Part shown: positions 47,271 through 56,204 of the stretch, one piece after another
Layout: every line of letters starts with the position of its first letter
How positions within the stretch are numbered: the first letter of the stretch is position 1
Assembly: GCF_031585635.1 (NCBI RefSeq)
Contig: NZ_CP134196.1
Coordinates: 434,001-498,000 of the forward strand
Source: Paraburkholderia sp. FT54
GTDB taxonomy: Bacteria > Pseudomonadota > Gammaproteobacteria > Burkholderiales > Burkholderiaceae
Reading direction: 5' to 3'
Length of the DNA stretch: 64,000 bases
The notes under the pieces: model-generated
The model's input: the letters and a program-made list of their open reading frames with translations, nothing else
Databases searched by the model: none
What the model was told of the DNA's origin: nothing
Translations under genes and position numbers: made by a program

Positions 47271-48392
47271 TCATGCCGGCACAGCCTGAAAAGACGGATA
47301 GTCGGTGTAGCCCTCGGCTGTCGCGCCATAAACCTTCGGCCAGTCGATTTCGGCAAGCGGCGCATCGGCGGAAAAGCGCGCCGGCAGATCCGGATTCGCA
47401 ATGAACGGTCGGCCAAAGGCGACCATATCGACCAACCCTGCTTCGACCAGCCGATTGCCGCGTGCACGATCCATATCCACGCTAGCGATGATGTTGCCGC
47501 GGTAGAGGTCGCGGAAGTGGCGGAACATGCCGTCTCCGGCCAACGCGGCCAGCGGCGTTGCCGACAGGTCGGCCATTGCGCCCATCAGCAGCAGATGAGA
47601 GAGATCGAATTCGTTGAGCCGGCCGATGACATATTCGAAAGTGGCAAGCGTTTCCTCATTGGAAACGAACGCGCCGGTCTCCGATGTTGCAGGTCCCGTC
47701 TTGATGCCGGTGCGCTGCGCCCCGACTGCCTCGACCACCGTTTCCACGACCTCGAATAGAAAGCGCGCCCGGTTCTCCGTCGAACCACCGTATGCATCAG
47801 TACGCAGATTGGTGCGAACGTTGAGGAACTGATTGAACAGGTAGTGATAGCCGCCCTGGATCTGCACGCCGTCAAAGCCGGCCGCGATCGCATTACGCGC
47901 AGCGTGGCCAAAATCGGCAACCGTGCGGCGGATCTGGTCCCTTTCCATGGAGCGCGGGACCACCGTGTCCTTGCGGCCGTCCGCCGTCACGCTCTGCTGC
48001 TCGGGATTGACCGCGGAAGCGGACAACGGCGCCTTGCCGCCGTGGAAGTCCGGATCCCCCAGCGAACCGGTATGCCAGAGTTGCGCGGCGATCCGGCCGC
48101 CCGCGCGATGCACGGCGTCCGTCACCACGCTCCAGCCACGCACCTGGGCTTCGCTCCAGAGTCCGGGCACGTCTGCCCAGCCGACCGCCTCGGGGCTCAC
48201 GAAAACGCCTTCGCTGACAATCAGCCCCACCGAGGCGCGCTGCGCATAGTACTCGGCGTGCACGCCTGTCGGCACAAGCCCGGAATTGGCTGCGCGCATG
48301 CGCGTCAGGGGCGCCATGACGACGCGGTTGGGCAAATCGAGGTTTCCCAAGCGGATTGGTTTGAGCAGGGGCTGATTGGTGTCCATGTTCAT
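47271..48392 (-). CDS. Alkene reductase, Old Yellow Enzyme family
   Basis: 373 residues, FMN-dependent TIM barrel. Family signatures: PNRVVMAPLTRMRA, the substrate-binding HTG (LWHTGSLG, with His-Thr where OYE has His-Asn), FDGVQIQGGYHYL, and the C-terminal VAFGRPFIANPDL phosphate-binding segment. Reduces activated alkenes, quinones or nitro compounds with NADPH. It is divergent from a NemR-like regulator, as with nemA/nemR. MDTNQ two codons in could be the true start. Confidence 0.9.
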   Translation of the reverse strand: MNMDTNQPLLKPIRLGNLDLPNRVVMAPLTRMRAANSGLVPTGVHAEYYAQRASVGLIVSEGVFVSPEAVGWADVPGLWSEAQVRGWSVVTDAVHRAGGRIAAQLWHTGSLGDPDFHGGKAPLSASAVNPEQQSVTADGRKDTVVPRSMERDQIRRTVADFGHAARNAIAAGFDGVQIQGGYHYLFNQFLNVRTNLRTDAYGGSTENRARFLFEVVETVVEAVGAQRTGIKTGPATSETGAFVSNEETLATFEYVIGRLNEFDLSHLLLMGAMADLSATPLAALAGDGMFRHFRDLYRGNIIASVDMDRARGNRLVEAGLVDMVAFGRPFIANPDLPARFSADAPLAEIDWPKVYGATAEGYTDYPSFQAVPA

Positions 48393-48431
48393 GGATATTT
48401 CCTACGACGTTTGAAGGGTTCACCCAACATG

Positions 48432-48489
48432 ATGGTGATCGACATCGAGTTTGATGGCCCGATCATGAAAAGTCAATGTCGATCACCAT
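48432..48489. promoter_or_regulatory. Inverted repeat in the OYE-TetR divergent promoter
   Basis: A perfect 14-bp inverted repeat (ATGGTGATCGACAT at 48432-48445 and its complement at 48476-48489) spaced by 30 bases. The right arm is just upstream of a TATAAT (48509-48514) that fits the -10 box of the TetR gene. The arms are well placed as operators for the adjacent TetR repressor acting on both genes. Confidence 0.6.
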
Positions 48490-48545
48490 TGTATTTCTCG
48501 AAGACGGCTATAATCGCGCTGACAACGGCGTGGGAGCATTGAACG

Positions 48546-49175
48546 ATGGGCGTTTCAAAACAGCAGGCGATGCAGAACCGAAAGACCATCATTGCGGCTT
48601 CGGAGAAGTTGTTCCGTGCGCATGGAATCGACGGTGTTGGTCTGAGCGCGCTGATGAAGGCCGCGGGCTTTACGCAGGGCGGGTTCTACAATCACTTCGA
48701 ATCGAAGGAGGCGCTGGCCGCCGAGGTTGTGGCGACTGCGATGGACAAGTCCAACCGCGACCTGCAGGAAGCGATTGCCGTGCCGGTCGAGCCGGGCGGG
48801 AACCGCTTGAAGCGACAGCTGGACTTTTACCTGTCCGGGACGCATTGCGACGATATCGAACAGGGTTGCGCGATAGCCGGCCTCACCGCGGACGTGCGCC
48901 GACTTGGCCATGAAGCACAGTCGCCCTTTGCAAGCGGCCTGCAGACGATGCTTGAAACGTTGACAGCGCTCGTCGCGGAACAGCGCGCCGAAAGCGGAGA
49001 TACGGACGAAGCGCGCCGCGAGGCAATTGCGCTCTACAGCGAGATGGTCGGTGCGCTCATCCTGGCGCGGGCAGTAGCCGGCGCCAATCCCCTGCTCGGA
49101 GAGGAAATACTGAACGCCAACCGTCAGACGCTTCTCAGGAAGTTCGCGCTGGAAGCGGGGCAGGACAAGCGCTGA
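48546..49175 (+). CDS. TetR-family regulator, NemR-like
   Basis: 209 residues. HTH about 30-50 (GVGLSALMKAAGFTQGGFYN). Cys101 and Cys108 in GTHCDDIEQGCAI fall in the region where NemR carries its electrophile-sensing cysteine, so it may sense quinones, glyoxals or hypochlorite. Divergent from the Old Yellow Enzyme gene, which it probably represses. The redox role is inferred from position and context. Confidence 0.87.
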   Translation: MGVSKQQAMQNRKTIIAASEKLFRAHGIDGVGLSALMKAAGFTQGGFYNHFESKEALAAEVVATAMDKSNRDLQEAIAVPVEPGGNRLKRQLDFYLSGTHCDDIEQGCAIAGLTADVRRLGHEAQSPFASGLQTMLETLTALVAEQRAESGDTDEARREAIALYSEMVGALILARAVAGANPLLGEEILNANRQTLLRKFALEAGQDKR

Positions 49176-49284
49176 CTTCCGGCATGATGAAGCGCATTGG
49201 ACCGCGCGAACTCATGCGGGAAGGAGTCGGGATCAGCGTGCGAAAGAGGGAATTTCACTTGAGGTAGCGTCAAGGAACCCGAAA

Positions 49285-50178
49285 ATGCGTCTATCAAAGA
49301 TTGATCTAAATCTGTTTGTTGTTTTCGAAGCAGTCTATAAAACGCGAAACCTGACGCGTGCAGCGGAGATGCTATTCATCACCCAGCCTGCTGTCAGCAA
49401 TGCATTGGCGCGTATGCGCAAGGCGTTCGACGATCAGCTCTTTGTAAGCACGCCGGCCGGCATGGTGCCGACACCGGTTTCCGAGAACATCATTGGGCGC
49501 GTCCGCGATGCGCTACAACTGCTCGACTCGAGCACCCATGCCGGAGAATCATTCGATCCGGCGTCGTCCGAACGGACATTCCGACTCAGCATGAACGACC
49601 TGACTGAGGCGTTGCTGCTCCCCGCGCTGGAGGAAGTTCTGCAGCGCCTCGCACCTGGCATACGCATCGAAAGTTATTTCACGACGCGCAGAGAGGTGCC
49701 TGAAGCATTGGCGAGTGGCGCGGTCAATCTCGCGATCGATGCACCTTTGATTGACGACCCATATCTCGAGCAGGAGCCTTTGAGCCGCGACCGCTATGCA
49801 TGCATGCTGCGGCACGACCACCCGTTTTCGAAGAAGAAGCTAAAGATCGATGACTACCTCGGTTTCGGTCACATCCACGTGTCCAGCCGGCGGCAGGGAC
49901 CCGGTCTCGTCGACGCGGAACTCAACAAGCTCGGTCTCAGGCGCTCGATTCAGACTCGGGTGCAGCACTATCTGGTCGCCCCCTTGATCGCGATGCGGAC
50001 CGATCTCGTCCTCACCGCACCTCTTACGCTCCTTCAGCGTTATGACGCACGTGTCCTGGAGTTGCCATTCGATCTGCCCAGTCTCGAGTCGCATTGCTAC
50101 TGGCACCGGAGCGTCACGGGGGATCCGGCGCATCGCTGGCTGCGCGAACAGATCGGCCGTCTCATGCGGGTAGCGTAG
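49285..50178 (+). CDS. LysR-family regulator (NodD/NahR-like)
   Basis: 297 residues. The opening LSKIDLNLFVVFEAVYKTRN with QPAVSNALARMRK is typical of the NodD/NahR/LeuO group. The ligand domain includes the family pattern of SERTFRLSMNDL. It precedes the phosphatase-kinase-SDR-acyl-CoA dehydrogenase set on the same strand by about 100 bases and likely controls it. Confidence 0.9.
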   Translation: MRLSKIDLNLFVVFEAVYKTRNLTRAAEMLFITQPAVSNALARMRKAFDDQLFVSTPAGMVPTPVSENIIGRVRDALQLLDSSTHAGESFDPASSERTFRLSMNDLTEALLLPALEEVLQRLAPGIRIESYFTTRREVPEALASGAVNLAIDAPLIDDPYLEQEPLSRDRYACMLRHDHPFSKKKLKIDDYLGFGHIHVSSRRQGPGLVDAELNKLGLRRSIQTRVQHYLVAPLIAMRTDLVLTAPLTLLQRYDARVLELPFDLPSLESHCYWHRSVTGDPAHRWLREQIGRLMRVA

Positions 50179-50280
50179 ACATCAGGTGTCACGAAAATTT
50201 ATCGTCAGCTATCACTACAATAAATTTCCTGAATGAAGCGAGGCTCGGTATTGTTCTAGCCATGTTTAGACGAGGATGGC

Positions 50281-50955
50281 ATGGCGGAACTCTACCTTGT
50301 ACGGCATGGTCAGGCGTCGTTCGGCGCGGACAACTATGACGAGCTATCACCTTCCGGTTATACGCAATCACGCTGGCTCGGGGAGTATTTCGCGCACAGC
50401 AAACTGGCGTTCGATCGGGTTGTCATCGGCACGATGCGACGGCATGAACAAACCGCTGACGAAATTCTCGCAGCGATGCGAGGTTTGCAAGTCGAGGTCG
50501 TGCAAGACGCGGGTTTGAACGAATACGACTTCCAAGGTTTGTTTGCAGCGCTCGGCGAAGACGGGTTTTCACCGGACCCTTTGGCTGACGATTCGAAAAA
50601 GAGCTTCTACAAACGGCTCAACAAGGTGCTGCAGCTTTGGTCCGAAGATCGCTTGCCCGGGCGAGTTCCCGAAACATGGCGACAGTTCCAGGCGCGCATC
50701 GAGGGCGCGCGTCTCGCAATCCAGCGAGTTGGCGGCAGGCGGGTTCTGGTGGTGAGTTCCGGTGGGCCGATTGCGGTCTTTGCCCAACAGATTCTGCAGG
50801 CGCCGGCGGCCGCCGCCATTGCGCTCAACCTGCAGATTCGGAATAGCAGCGTTTGCCAATATGTCTTCAACGACACCGCCATGTCGCTAGTCAGCTTCAA
50901 CTCGCTGCCTCATCTCGATCCTATCGAGAGGCGCGAATTCGTCACCTACGGTTGA
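50281..50955 (+). CDS. Histidine phosphatase family protein
   Basis: 224 residues. N-terminal RHG motif (LYLVRHGQASFG, His9 as phospho-acceptor), with catalytic-pocket residues in GTMRRHEQTADEI and a C-terminal SSGGPIAVF segment in place of the classical GHG. Similar proteins are encoded beside ACAD10/11-type kinase and dehydrogenase genes. It might dephosphorylate a pathway intermediate or be a housekeeping sugar phosphatase. First catalytic gene of the set. Confidence 0.87.
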   Translation: MAELYLVRHGQASFGADNYDELSPSGYTQSRWLGEYFAHSKLAFDRVVIGTMRRHEQTADEILAAMRGLQVEVVQDAGLNEYDFQGLFAALGEDGFSPDPLADDSKKSFYKRLNKVLQLWSEDRLPGRVPETWRQFQARIEGARLAIQRVGGRRVLVVSSGGPIAVFAQQILQAPAAAAIALNLQIRNSSVCQYVFNDTAMSLVSFNSLPHLDPIERREFVTYG

Positions 50956-50976
50956 TTCGAATGGGACTCCTGCAAC

Positions 50977-51996
50977 ATGATGAATACTGGCCTTCAATTC
51001 GATGTCGAAAAGCTCACGCGTTATTTGACGGCGCACGTGCCCGGGTTTCATGGGCCGTTGTCCGTCGAGAAATTTGTTGGCGGACAATCCAATCCCACTT
51101 ATCTCCTGAAAGCGCATAGCGGCAACTATGTCTTGCGGCGTCAGCCGCCCGGCGTGCTGCTCAAGTCCGCGCATGCGGTCGACCGTGAATTCCGCGTGCT
51201 AACGGCCCTCGGTCAAACGCCGGTCCCTGTCGCGCGCGCATTGCACCTTTGCGAGGATCGTGAGGTCATCGGCAGCATGTTCTACGTCATGAGTTTCGAG
51301 GGCGGACAGATCTTCTGGAATCCTGCGTTGCCGGAAGTGGCCGTTCAAGAGCGCGGCGCCATTTATGACGCTCTGCTGGGGACGATGGCCGCACTCCATG
51401 ACGTGGATGTCGAAGCGGTTGGCCTGGCCGACTACGGTCGCCCCGGAAACTATTTCGCGCGCCAGATCGACGTATGGACCAAACAGTATCGCGCAGCGCA
51501 GACCGACGTGCTGGAATCCGTCGAGGCACTGATCGATTGGCTGCCGGCGCACTGCCCCGTCGAAGCCGGAAAGCCTTCGCTCGTGCACGGCGATTTCCGT
51601 ATCGACAATCTTATTTTCGAGCGTGGCTCATCACAGGTTCGCGCGGTTCTCGACTGGGAACTCTCGACGCTCGGCAATCCTCTGGCCGACCTCGCTTACT
51701 TCTGCATGTGTTTGCGACTCCCTCCGCACGGTCACATCGCCGGGCTTGAAGGGTTGAATAGAGCAGAGTTGGGCGTGCCGGATGAGCCGGCGATCATCGA
51801 ACAGTACTGCCGGCTGCGAGGAATCGCGTCGATTGAGAACTGGAACTTCTATCTTGCGTTCAGCTTCTTCCGGCTCGCTGCCATCGCGCAGGGCGTAAAG
51901 AAGCGGGCGTTAGGCGGCAATGCGTCGAATGACAAGGCTCGCCAGGTTGGAGAGATGGCTGGAGCGCTCGCGAAGATGGGCGTTGAGCTGATCTGA
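50977..51996 (+). CDS. APH-type phosphotransferase (ACAD10/11 kinase-like)
   Basis: 339 residues, aminoglycoside-phosphotransferase-like kinase fold. N-lobe VGGQSNPTYLL and Lys/Arg in YVLRRQPP; catalytic loop HGDFRIDN (His204, Gly, Asp206, Asn211) and metal-binding Asp226 in VLDWELSTLG. The sequence pattern is that of the kinase domain fused to acyl-CoA dehydrogenase in ACAD11 and of LvaA-type 4-hydroxyacyl-CoA kinases rather than of drug-resistance enzymes. Its gene is 21 bases after the phosphatase gene. Confidence 0.88.
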   Translation: MMNTGLQFDVEKLTRYLTAHVPGFHGPLSVEKFVGGQSNPTYLLKAHSGNYVLRRQPPGVLLKSAHAVDREFRVLTALGQTPVPVARALHLCEDREVIGSMFYVMSFEGGQIFWNPALPEVAVQERGAIYDALLGTMAALHDVDVEAVGLADYGRPGNYFARQIDVWTKQYRAAQTDVLESVEALIDWLPAHCPVEAGKPSLVHGDFRIDNLIFERGSSQVRAVLDWELSTLGNPLADLAYFCMCLRLPPHGHIAGLEGLNRAELGVPDEPAIIEQYCRLRGIASIENWNFYLAFSFFRLAAIAQGVKKRALGGNASNDKARQVGEMAGALAKMGVELI

Positions 51997-52044
51997 CAGC
52001 AGGCGCAAGACTGGAAATCTGAAAAAAATACATGGAGGCAGATT

Positions 52045-52809
52045 GTGACTACCAATTTATTTAATCTGAAAGGAAAGATTGCACTGGTGACCGGTGCAAG
52101 CCGAGGAATCGGTGAGGAGATTGCCGGGTTGCTCGCCGAGCAGGGCGCACACGTCATCGTATCGAGCCGCAAGCTGGAAGATTGCGAGGCGGTGGCGAGG
52201 GCGATCAGGAACGCGGGTGGCAGCGCGGAGGCAAAACCCTGCCACGTTGGCCGTGTCGAGGACATTCTCGCGATCTTCGAGCATATCCGTGCGCGGCATG
52301 GTCGTCTGGATATCCTGGTCAACAACGCGGCGACGAATCCCTATTTCGGCCACATTCTCGATACCGATCTGGCGTCGTTCGAAAAGACGGTGGAAGTCAA
52401 CTTGCGCGGTTACTTCTTCATGTCCGTGGAGGCCGGCAAGTTGATGCGGGAGAACGGCGGCGGCGCGATTGTCAACACGGCTTCCGTCAACGCGTTACAG
52501 CCGGGCGACAAGCAAGGGATCTACTCGATCACGAAAGCCGCTGTCGTCAACATGACGCGGGCATTCGCGAAAGAGTGCGGGCCGTTGGGGATTCGGGTGA
52601 ATGCGCTGCTCCCAGGCTTGACCAAAACCCGATTTGCCGGGGCGCTGTTCGACGATCAGGCCACGTACGAAAGCTGGCTGTCCAAAATTCCGCTGCGCCG
52701 TCACGCGGAGCCTCGCGAGATGGCGGGTACCGTGCTTTATCTGGTCTCCGATGCCGCGAGCTATACCAATGGGGAGTGCATTGTCGTCGACGGTGGACTG
52801 ACGATCTAA
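52045..52809 (+). CDS. Short-chain dehydrogenase/reductase
   Basis: 254 residues from a GTG start with GGAGG upstream. Complete SDR: cofactor loop TGASRGIGEE, NNAATN, active-site Ser in NTASVNAL, Tyr-x-x-x-Lys in YSITKAA, and a final VVDGGLTI. Probably NAD(H)-dependent; the Arg after the first Gly-rich loop (SSRKLED) leans toward NADP. In the ACAD10/11-like operon it likely oxidises a hydroxyacyl intermediate. Confidence 0.92.
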   Translation: MTTNLFNLKGKIALVTGASRGIGEEIAGLLAEQGAHVIVSSRKLEDCEAVARAIRNAGGSAEAKPCHVGRVEDILAIFEHIRARHGRLDILVNNAATNPYFGHILDTDLASFEKTVEVNLRGYFFMSVEAGKLMRENGGGAIVNTASVNALQPGDKQGIYSITKAAVVNMTRAFAKECGPLGIRVNALLPGLTKTRFAGALFDDQATYESWLSKIPLRRHAEPREMAGTVLYLVSDAASYTNGECIVVDGGLTI

Positions 52810-52876
52810 TCACCAGGTCGATGCACGGTATTGGACGATGCATCGACGACATTTACCAGGAATCAGGAAGATCAAA

Positions 52877-54121
52877 ATGGACTTTTCATATACCCCGAAA
52901 ATGGAAGCGCTGCGCGCGCAGGTGCGCGCATTCATGGACACGCATATCGTTCCGCGCATCCGGGAATGGCACGAAGAAGTGAGCGCGGGTCAATATCCCG
53001 TCTCCTTCATGGAAAACTTGAAGGAGCAGGCGCGTGCGGAGGGCCTCTGGAATCTTTTCCTTCCGCATCTGCGGGATGACGAGCCCGGCACGCGGCTGAC
53101 CAATCTCGAGTACGCCCCGTTGGCTGAGATCATGGGGCGCGTTTCGTGGGCGTCCGAGGTCTTCAACTGCAATGCTCCGGACACGGGCAATATGGAACTG
53201 CTCCATATGTTCGCCACACCGGGTCAGCGCGAAGAGTGGCTCGAGCCTCTCCTCGACGGCAAGATCCGCTCGGCGTTTGCAATGACGGAGCCGGCAGTGG
53301 CTTCCTCGGACGCGACCAATATCACCACGTCGATTCGGCGTGATGGAGACGACTATGTCATTGATGGCCGAAAGTGGTTCATCACGAACGCGGCGCATCC
53401 GAACTGCAAGCTCTTCATCGTGATGGGAAAGACGGATCCTGACGCACCGGCCCACCGTCAGCAAAGCATGATTCTCGTGCCTCGCGATACGCCGGGCGTC
53501 AAGATGATCCGGAATATCACGGTGGTCAATCACGTGGCGCCGGAAGGACACTGCGAGATCGAGTTCAAAGGCGTGCGCGTACCTCGGTCGAATCTGCTCG
53601 GCGAAGAGGGCAGCGGCTTTGCGCTCGCCCAGGCGCGTCTTGGACCGGGACGGATTCACCACTGCATGCGTTCCATCGGCGCCGCTGAACTCGCGCTCGA
53701 ATTGATGGTGGAACGCGCCCAGGCGCGCACGGCATTTGGCAAGGCGCTGCATCAGCACGGTACGGTCGCCGAATGGATCGCGAAGTCGCGGATCGAAATC
53801 GATCAGGCGCGGCTGCTGGTTCTGAAGGCCGCGTGGATGATCGATAACGTGGGCGCGAAAGAAGCACGCAAGGAAATCGCGATGATCAAGGCGCTCGTAC
53901 CGGGCGTTCATACCGCCGTTTGCGACCGGGCGATGCAGGTGTTCGGCGCGATGGGCTTGAGTCCCGATACGCCTCTCGCGGACAGCTGGACTTGGGGACG
54001 TGCGCTGCGCTTTGCCGACGGCCCGGATGAGGTTCACCTGCAGAGCATCGCTCGCATGGAAATCAAAGCCCAGCGGTACGAGCCAGGTAGCGCAAACCCC
54101 TACCTGATGACGTCCGAGTAG
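52877..54121 (+). CDS. Acyl-CoA dehydrogenase (ACAD11-like)
   Basis: 414 residues. FAD-dependent acyl-CoA dehydrogenase: AMTEPAVASSDATN and DYVIDGRKWFITNA in the middle domain, LGPGRIHHCMRSIGAAE and the helix QVFGAMGLSPDTPLA in the C-terminal domain, ending GPDEVHLQSIAR. The pattern AEPEVASSDATNI is characteristic of the ACAD10/11 subgroup. Together with the APH-type kinase it should remove phosphate from a 4-phosphoacyl-CoA to give an enoyl-CoA. ATG at 52877 begins the domain. Confidence 0.92.
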   Translation: MDFSYTPKMEALRAQVRAFMDTHIVPRIREWHEEVSAGQYPVSFMENLKEQARAEGLWNLFLPHLRDDEPGTRLTNLEYAPLAEIMGRVSWASEVFNCNAPDTGNMELLHMFATPGQREEWLEPLLDGKIRSAFAMTEPAVASSDATNITTSIRRDGDDYVIDGRKWFITNAAHPNCKLFIVMGKTDPDAPAHRQQSMILVPRDTPGVKMIRNITVVNHVAPEGHCEIEFKGVRVPRSNLLGEEGSGFALAQARLGPGRIHHCMRSIGAAELALELMVERAQARTAFGKALHQHGTVAEWIAKSRIEIDQARLLVLKAAWMIDNVGAKEARKEIAMIKALVPGVHTAVCDRAMQVFGAMGLSPDTPLADSWTWGRALRFADGPDEVHLQSIARMEIKAQRYEPGSANPYLMTSE

Positions 54122-54538
54122 CGCATAGGCCGAGCCTTTTCCGACATCCTCCGCGGGCGACGCAACGTCGCCCCAGCTCTACACGCCGAAGCATCGCGAT
54201 CTCGCCGAAAGCCTTCGGCATCCTGACGACGCGAAGCAGGCGATCCACGCCCGCGTGGTCCATCTGGTCCGGTCCATTCTGGCTGAGGCCGATCTGCTCA
54301 TCGCCGTCGACTGATTTCCCCGGCCTGGCGGCGCTCCGAGCCGCCGGCGTGCTTCGCACGCGCCCGTAGTTTTCCCGCGGCGTGCCGGCCGCACCCCATC
54401 GATCTCCCCCGTTCAGGGGATAGTCCCGAATGTCCGATCGCCGCGATCATGGCACTACTCGGGGATGCCACCGTATGCGAGATGCAACGACGAGCCGGTG
54501 CCAGCCCGCTATCCATATACCGACGTGAGGAGACACAG
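54122..54538. other. Intergenic region before the PHA locus
   Basis: About 417 bases. The first part has a plus-strand frame (about 54160-54314) that reads like a protein end (HPDDAKQAIHARVVHLVRSI) but has no start. The inverted repeat at 54405-54420 and the promoter of the acyl-CoA synthetase gene lie in the second part. Confidence 0.4.
54405..54420 (+). promoter_or_regulatory. TCCCC-N6-GGGGA operator candidate before the PHA operon
   Basis: Inverted repeat TCCCC-CGTTCA-GGGGA followed by TA, about 120 bases before the start of the acyl-CoA synthetase gene. The same arrangement with the same spacing occurs at 63946-63961, before the MalT-type regulator gene. The half-site GGGGA resembles the MalT box core of E. 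coli. Probably the binding site of that regulator. Confidence 0.6.
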
Positions 54539-56182
54539 ATGCAGGACACCGTACAGAACGCGACGCCATCCGCCTATGCCTATCCATTGTTGATCAAGCA
54601 TTTGCTGCACACGCCGTTCGTGCAGGCGCCGAATCAGGAAATCGTCTACCGCGACCAGCTGCGGATGACCTACAGCCAGCTGCAGGAACGGATCGCGCGG
54701 CTCGCCAACGGTCTGGCCGGGCTGGGCGTGGGCCACGGCAACACGGTCGCGGTGATGGACTGGGACAGTCATCGCTATCTGGAGTGCTACTTCGCCGTGC
54801 CGATGATGGGCGCCGTGTTGCAGACGGTCAACGTGCGGCTGTCGCCGGCGGAGATTGTCTACACGATCAATCACTCGGGTGCGGAAGTGCTGTTCGTTCA
54901 TACCGATTTTCTACCCGTCGTCGAAGCGATCAAAGATCAGCTCGAAACGGTGCGCAAATTCATCTGGATCGACGAGCCGGATAGCGAGGCTTGCGAGCAC
55001 ACCATTGCGTTCGTGACGGAATACGAAGCGATGTTGGCGGCAAGTGCAACGACTTACGACTTTCCAGACTTCGACGAAAACACCCGCGCCACGACGTTCT
55101 ATACGACGGGTACGACGGGCCTTCCCAAGGGCGTGTACTTCTCGCATCGTCAACTCGTTCTGCACACCATCACGCTGATGGGGGCGCTCGCGAGCCCGGT
55201 GTCGGGGCAGCGCTTTCATCGCGGTGACGTTTATATGCCGCTGACGCCGATGTTTCATGTGCACGCCTGGGGCATGCCGTACATCGCGACTGTACTGGGC
55301 GTAAAGCAGGTCTATCCCGGCCGCTATATACCGGAGCGGCTGGTGAAACTGGTGCGCGACGAGGGCGTCACGTTCTCGCATTGCGTGAGCACGATTCTCC
55401 ACATGCTGCTGAACTGCCCGGACGCGGAGTCCACGGATTTCAGCAAATGGAAGATCGTGATCGGCGGAGGCGCGCTGCCGCACGGCATCGCCCTTGCCGC
55501 GATGGAACGCGGCATCGACGTGTTCACCGGCTATGGCATGTCCGAAACCTGTCCCGTGCTGAGTCTCGCGCAGCTTCCGGCGGGCTACGAACAGCTCGAC
55601 ACCGAAGAGCAAGTGCGCCTGCGCTGCAAGACCGGTCTGCCGGTTCCGCTCGTCGACCTGCGGATCGTCGACGATGCGTTGAACGATGTCGCGCACGACG
55701 GCAAGGCCTATGGCGAGGTTGTCGTGCGTGCCCCGTGGTTGACCCAGGGATACTTCGGTAATCAGGAAGCGTCGGAACAGCTCTGGGCGGGCGGCTATCT
55801 GCACACGCAGGACATCGCGAACATCGACACGACCGGCAATCTGCAGATCACCGACCGCATCAAGGACGTGATCAAGTCCGGCGGCGAGTGGGTCTCGTCG
55901 CTCGAGATCGAAAGCCTGATCTCGCTGCATCCAGGTGTCTCGGAAGTGGCGGTGATCGGCATCAAGGACGAGAAGTGGGGCGAAAGGCCCGTGGCGCTGG
56001 TGGTGCTCAAGGCGGGCGCCGCGCTCACCGAGGACGACATCAAACAGCACGTTCTCAAGTTCAGTCACACCGGGCGGATCTCGAAGTACGCGGTGCCGCA
56101 GATCGTCAAATTCATCGACGCGCTGGAGAAGACGAGCGTCGGCAAGATGAACAAGAAGTGGCTGCGCGAACAGTTCGCGTAA
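54539..56182 (+). CDS. Acyl-CoA synthetase (AlkK-like fatty acid ligase)
   Basis: 547 residues of the adenylate-forming family. P-loop motif FYTTGTTGLPKGVYFSHRQL (about 190-210), GYGMSETCPVL motif, TGDI-like TQDIANID and the A10 region ending KTSVGKMNKKWL with the catalytic Lys. The order and length match medium/long-chain fatty acid-CoA ligases such as AlkK. It would activate fatty acids for the PHA operon that follows. GAGGAG precedes ATG 54539. Confidence 0.92.
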   Translation: MQDTVQNATPSAYAYPLLIKHLLHTPFVQAPNQEIVYRDQLRMTYSQLQERIARLANGLAGLGVGHGNTVAVMDWDSHRYLECYFAVPMMGAVLQTVNVRLSPAEIVYTINHSGAEVLFVHTDFLPVVEAIKDQLETVRKFIWIDEPDSEACEHTIAFVTEYEAMLAASATTYDFPDFDENTRATTFYTTGTTGLPKGVYFSHRQLVLHTITLMGALASPVSGQRFHRGDVYMPLTPMFHVHAWGMPYIATVLGVKQVYPGRYIPERLVKLVRDEGVTFSHCVSTILHMLLNCPDAESTDFSKWKIVIGGGALPHGIALAAMERGIDVFTGYGMSETCPVLSLAQLPAGYEQLDTEEQVRLRCKTGLPVPLVDLRIVDDALNDVAHDGKAYGEVVVRAPWLTQGYFGNQEASEQLWAGGYLHTQDIANIDTTGNLQITDRIKDVIKSGGEWVSSLEIESLISLHPGVSEVAVIGIKDEKWGERPVALVVLKAGAALTEDDIKQHVLKFSHTGRISKYAVPQIVKFIDALEKTSVGKMNKKWLREQFA

Positions 56183-56204
56183 CCGGTCACGAGGAGCAAT
56201 CACG

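Noticed and set aside
54160..54314. Small gene between the acyl-CoA dehydrogenase and ligase genes
   Set aside because: The frame reads like a protein end but has no start codon with ribosome site and no recognised family.
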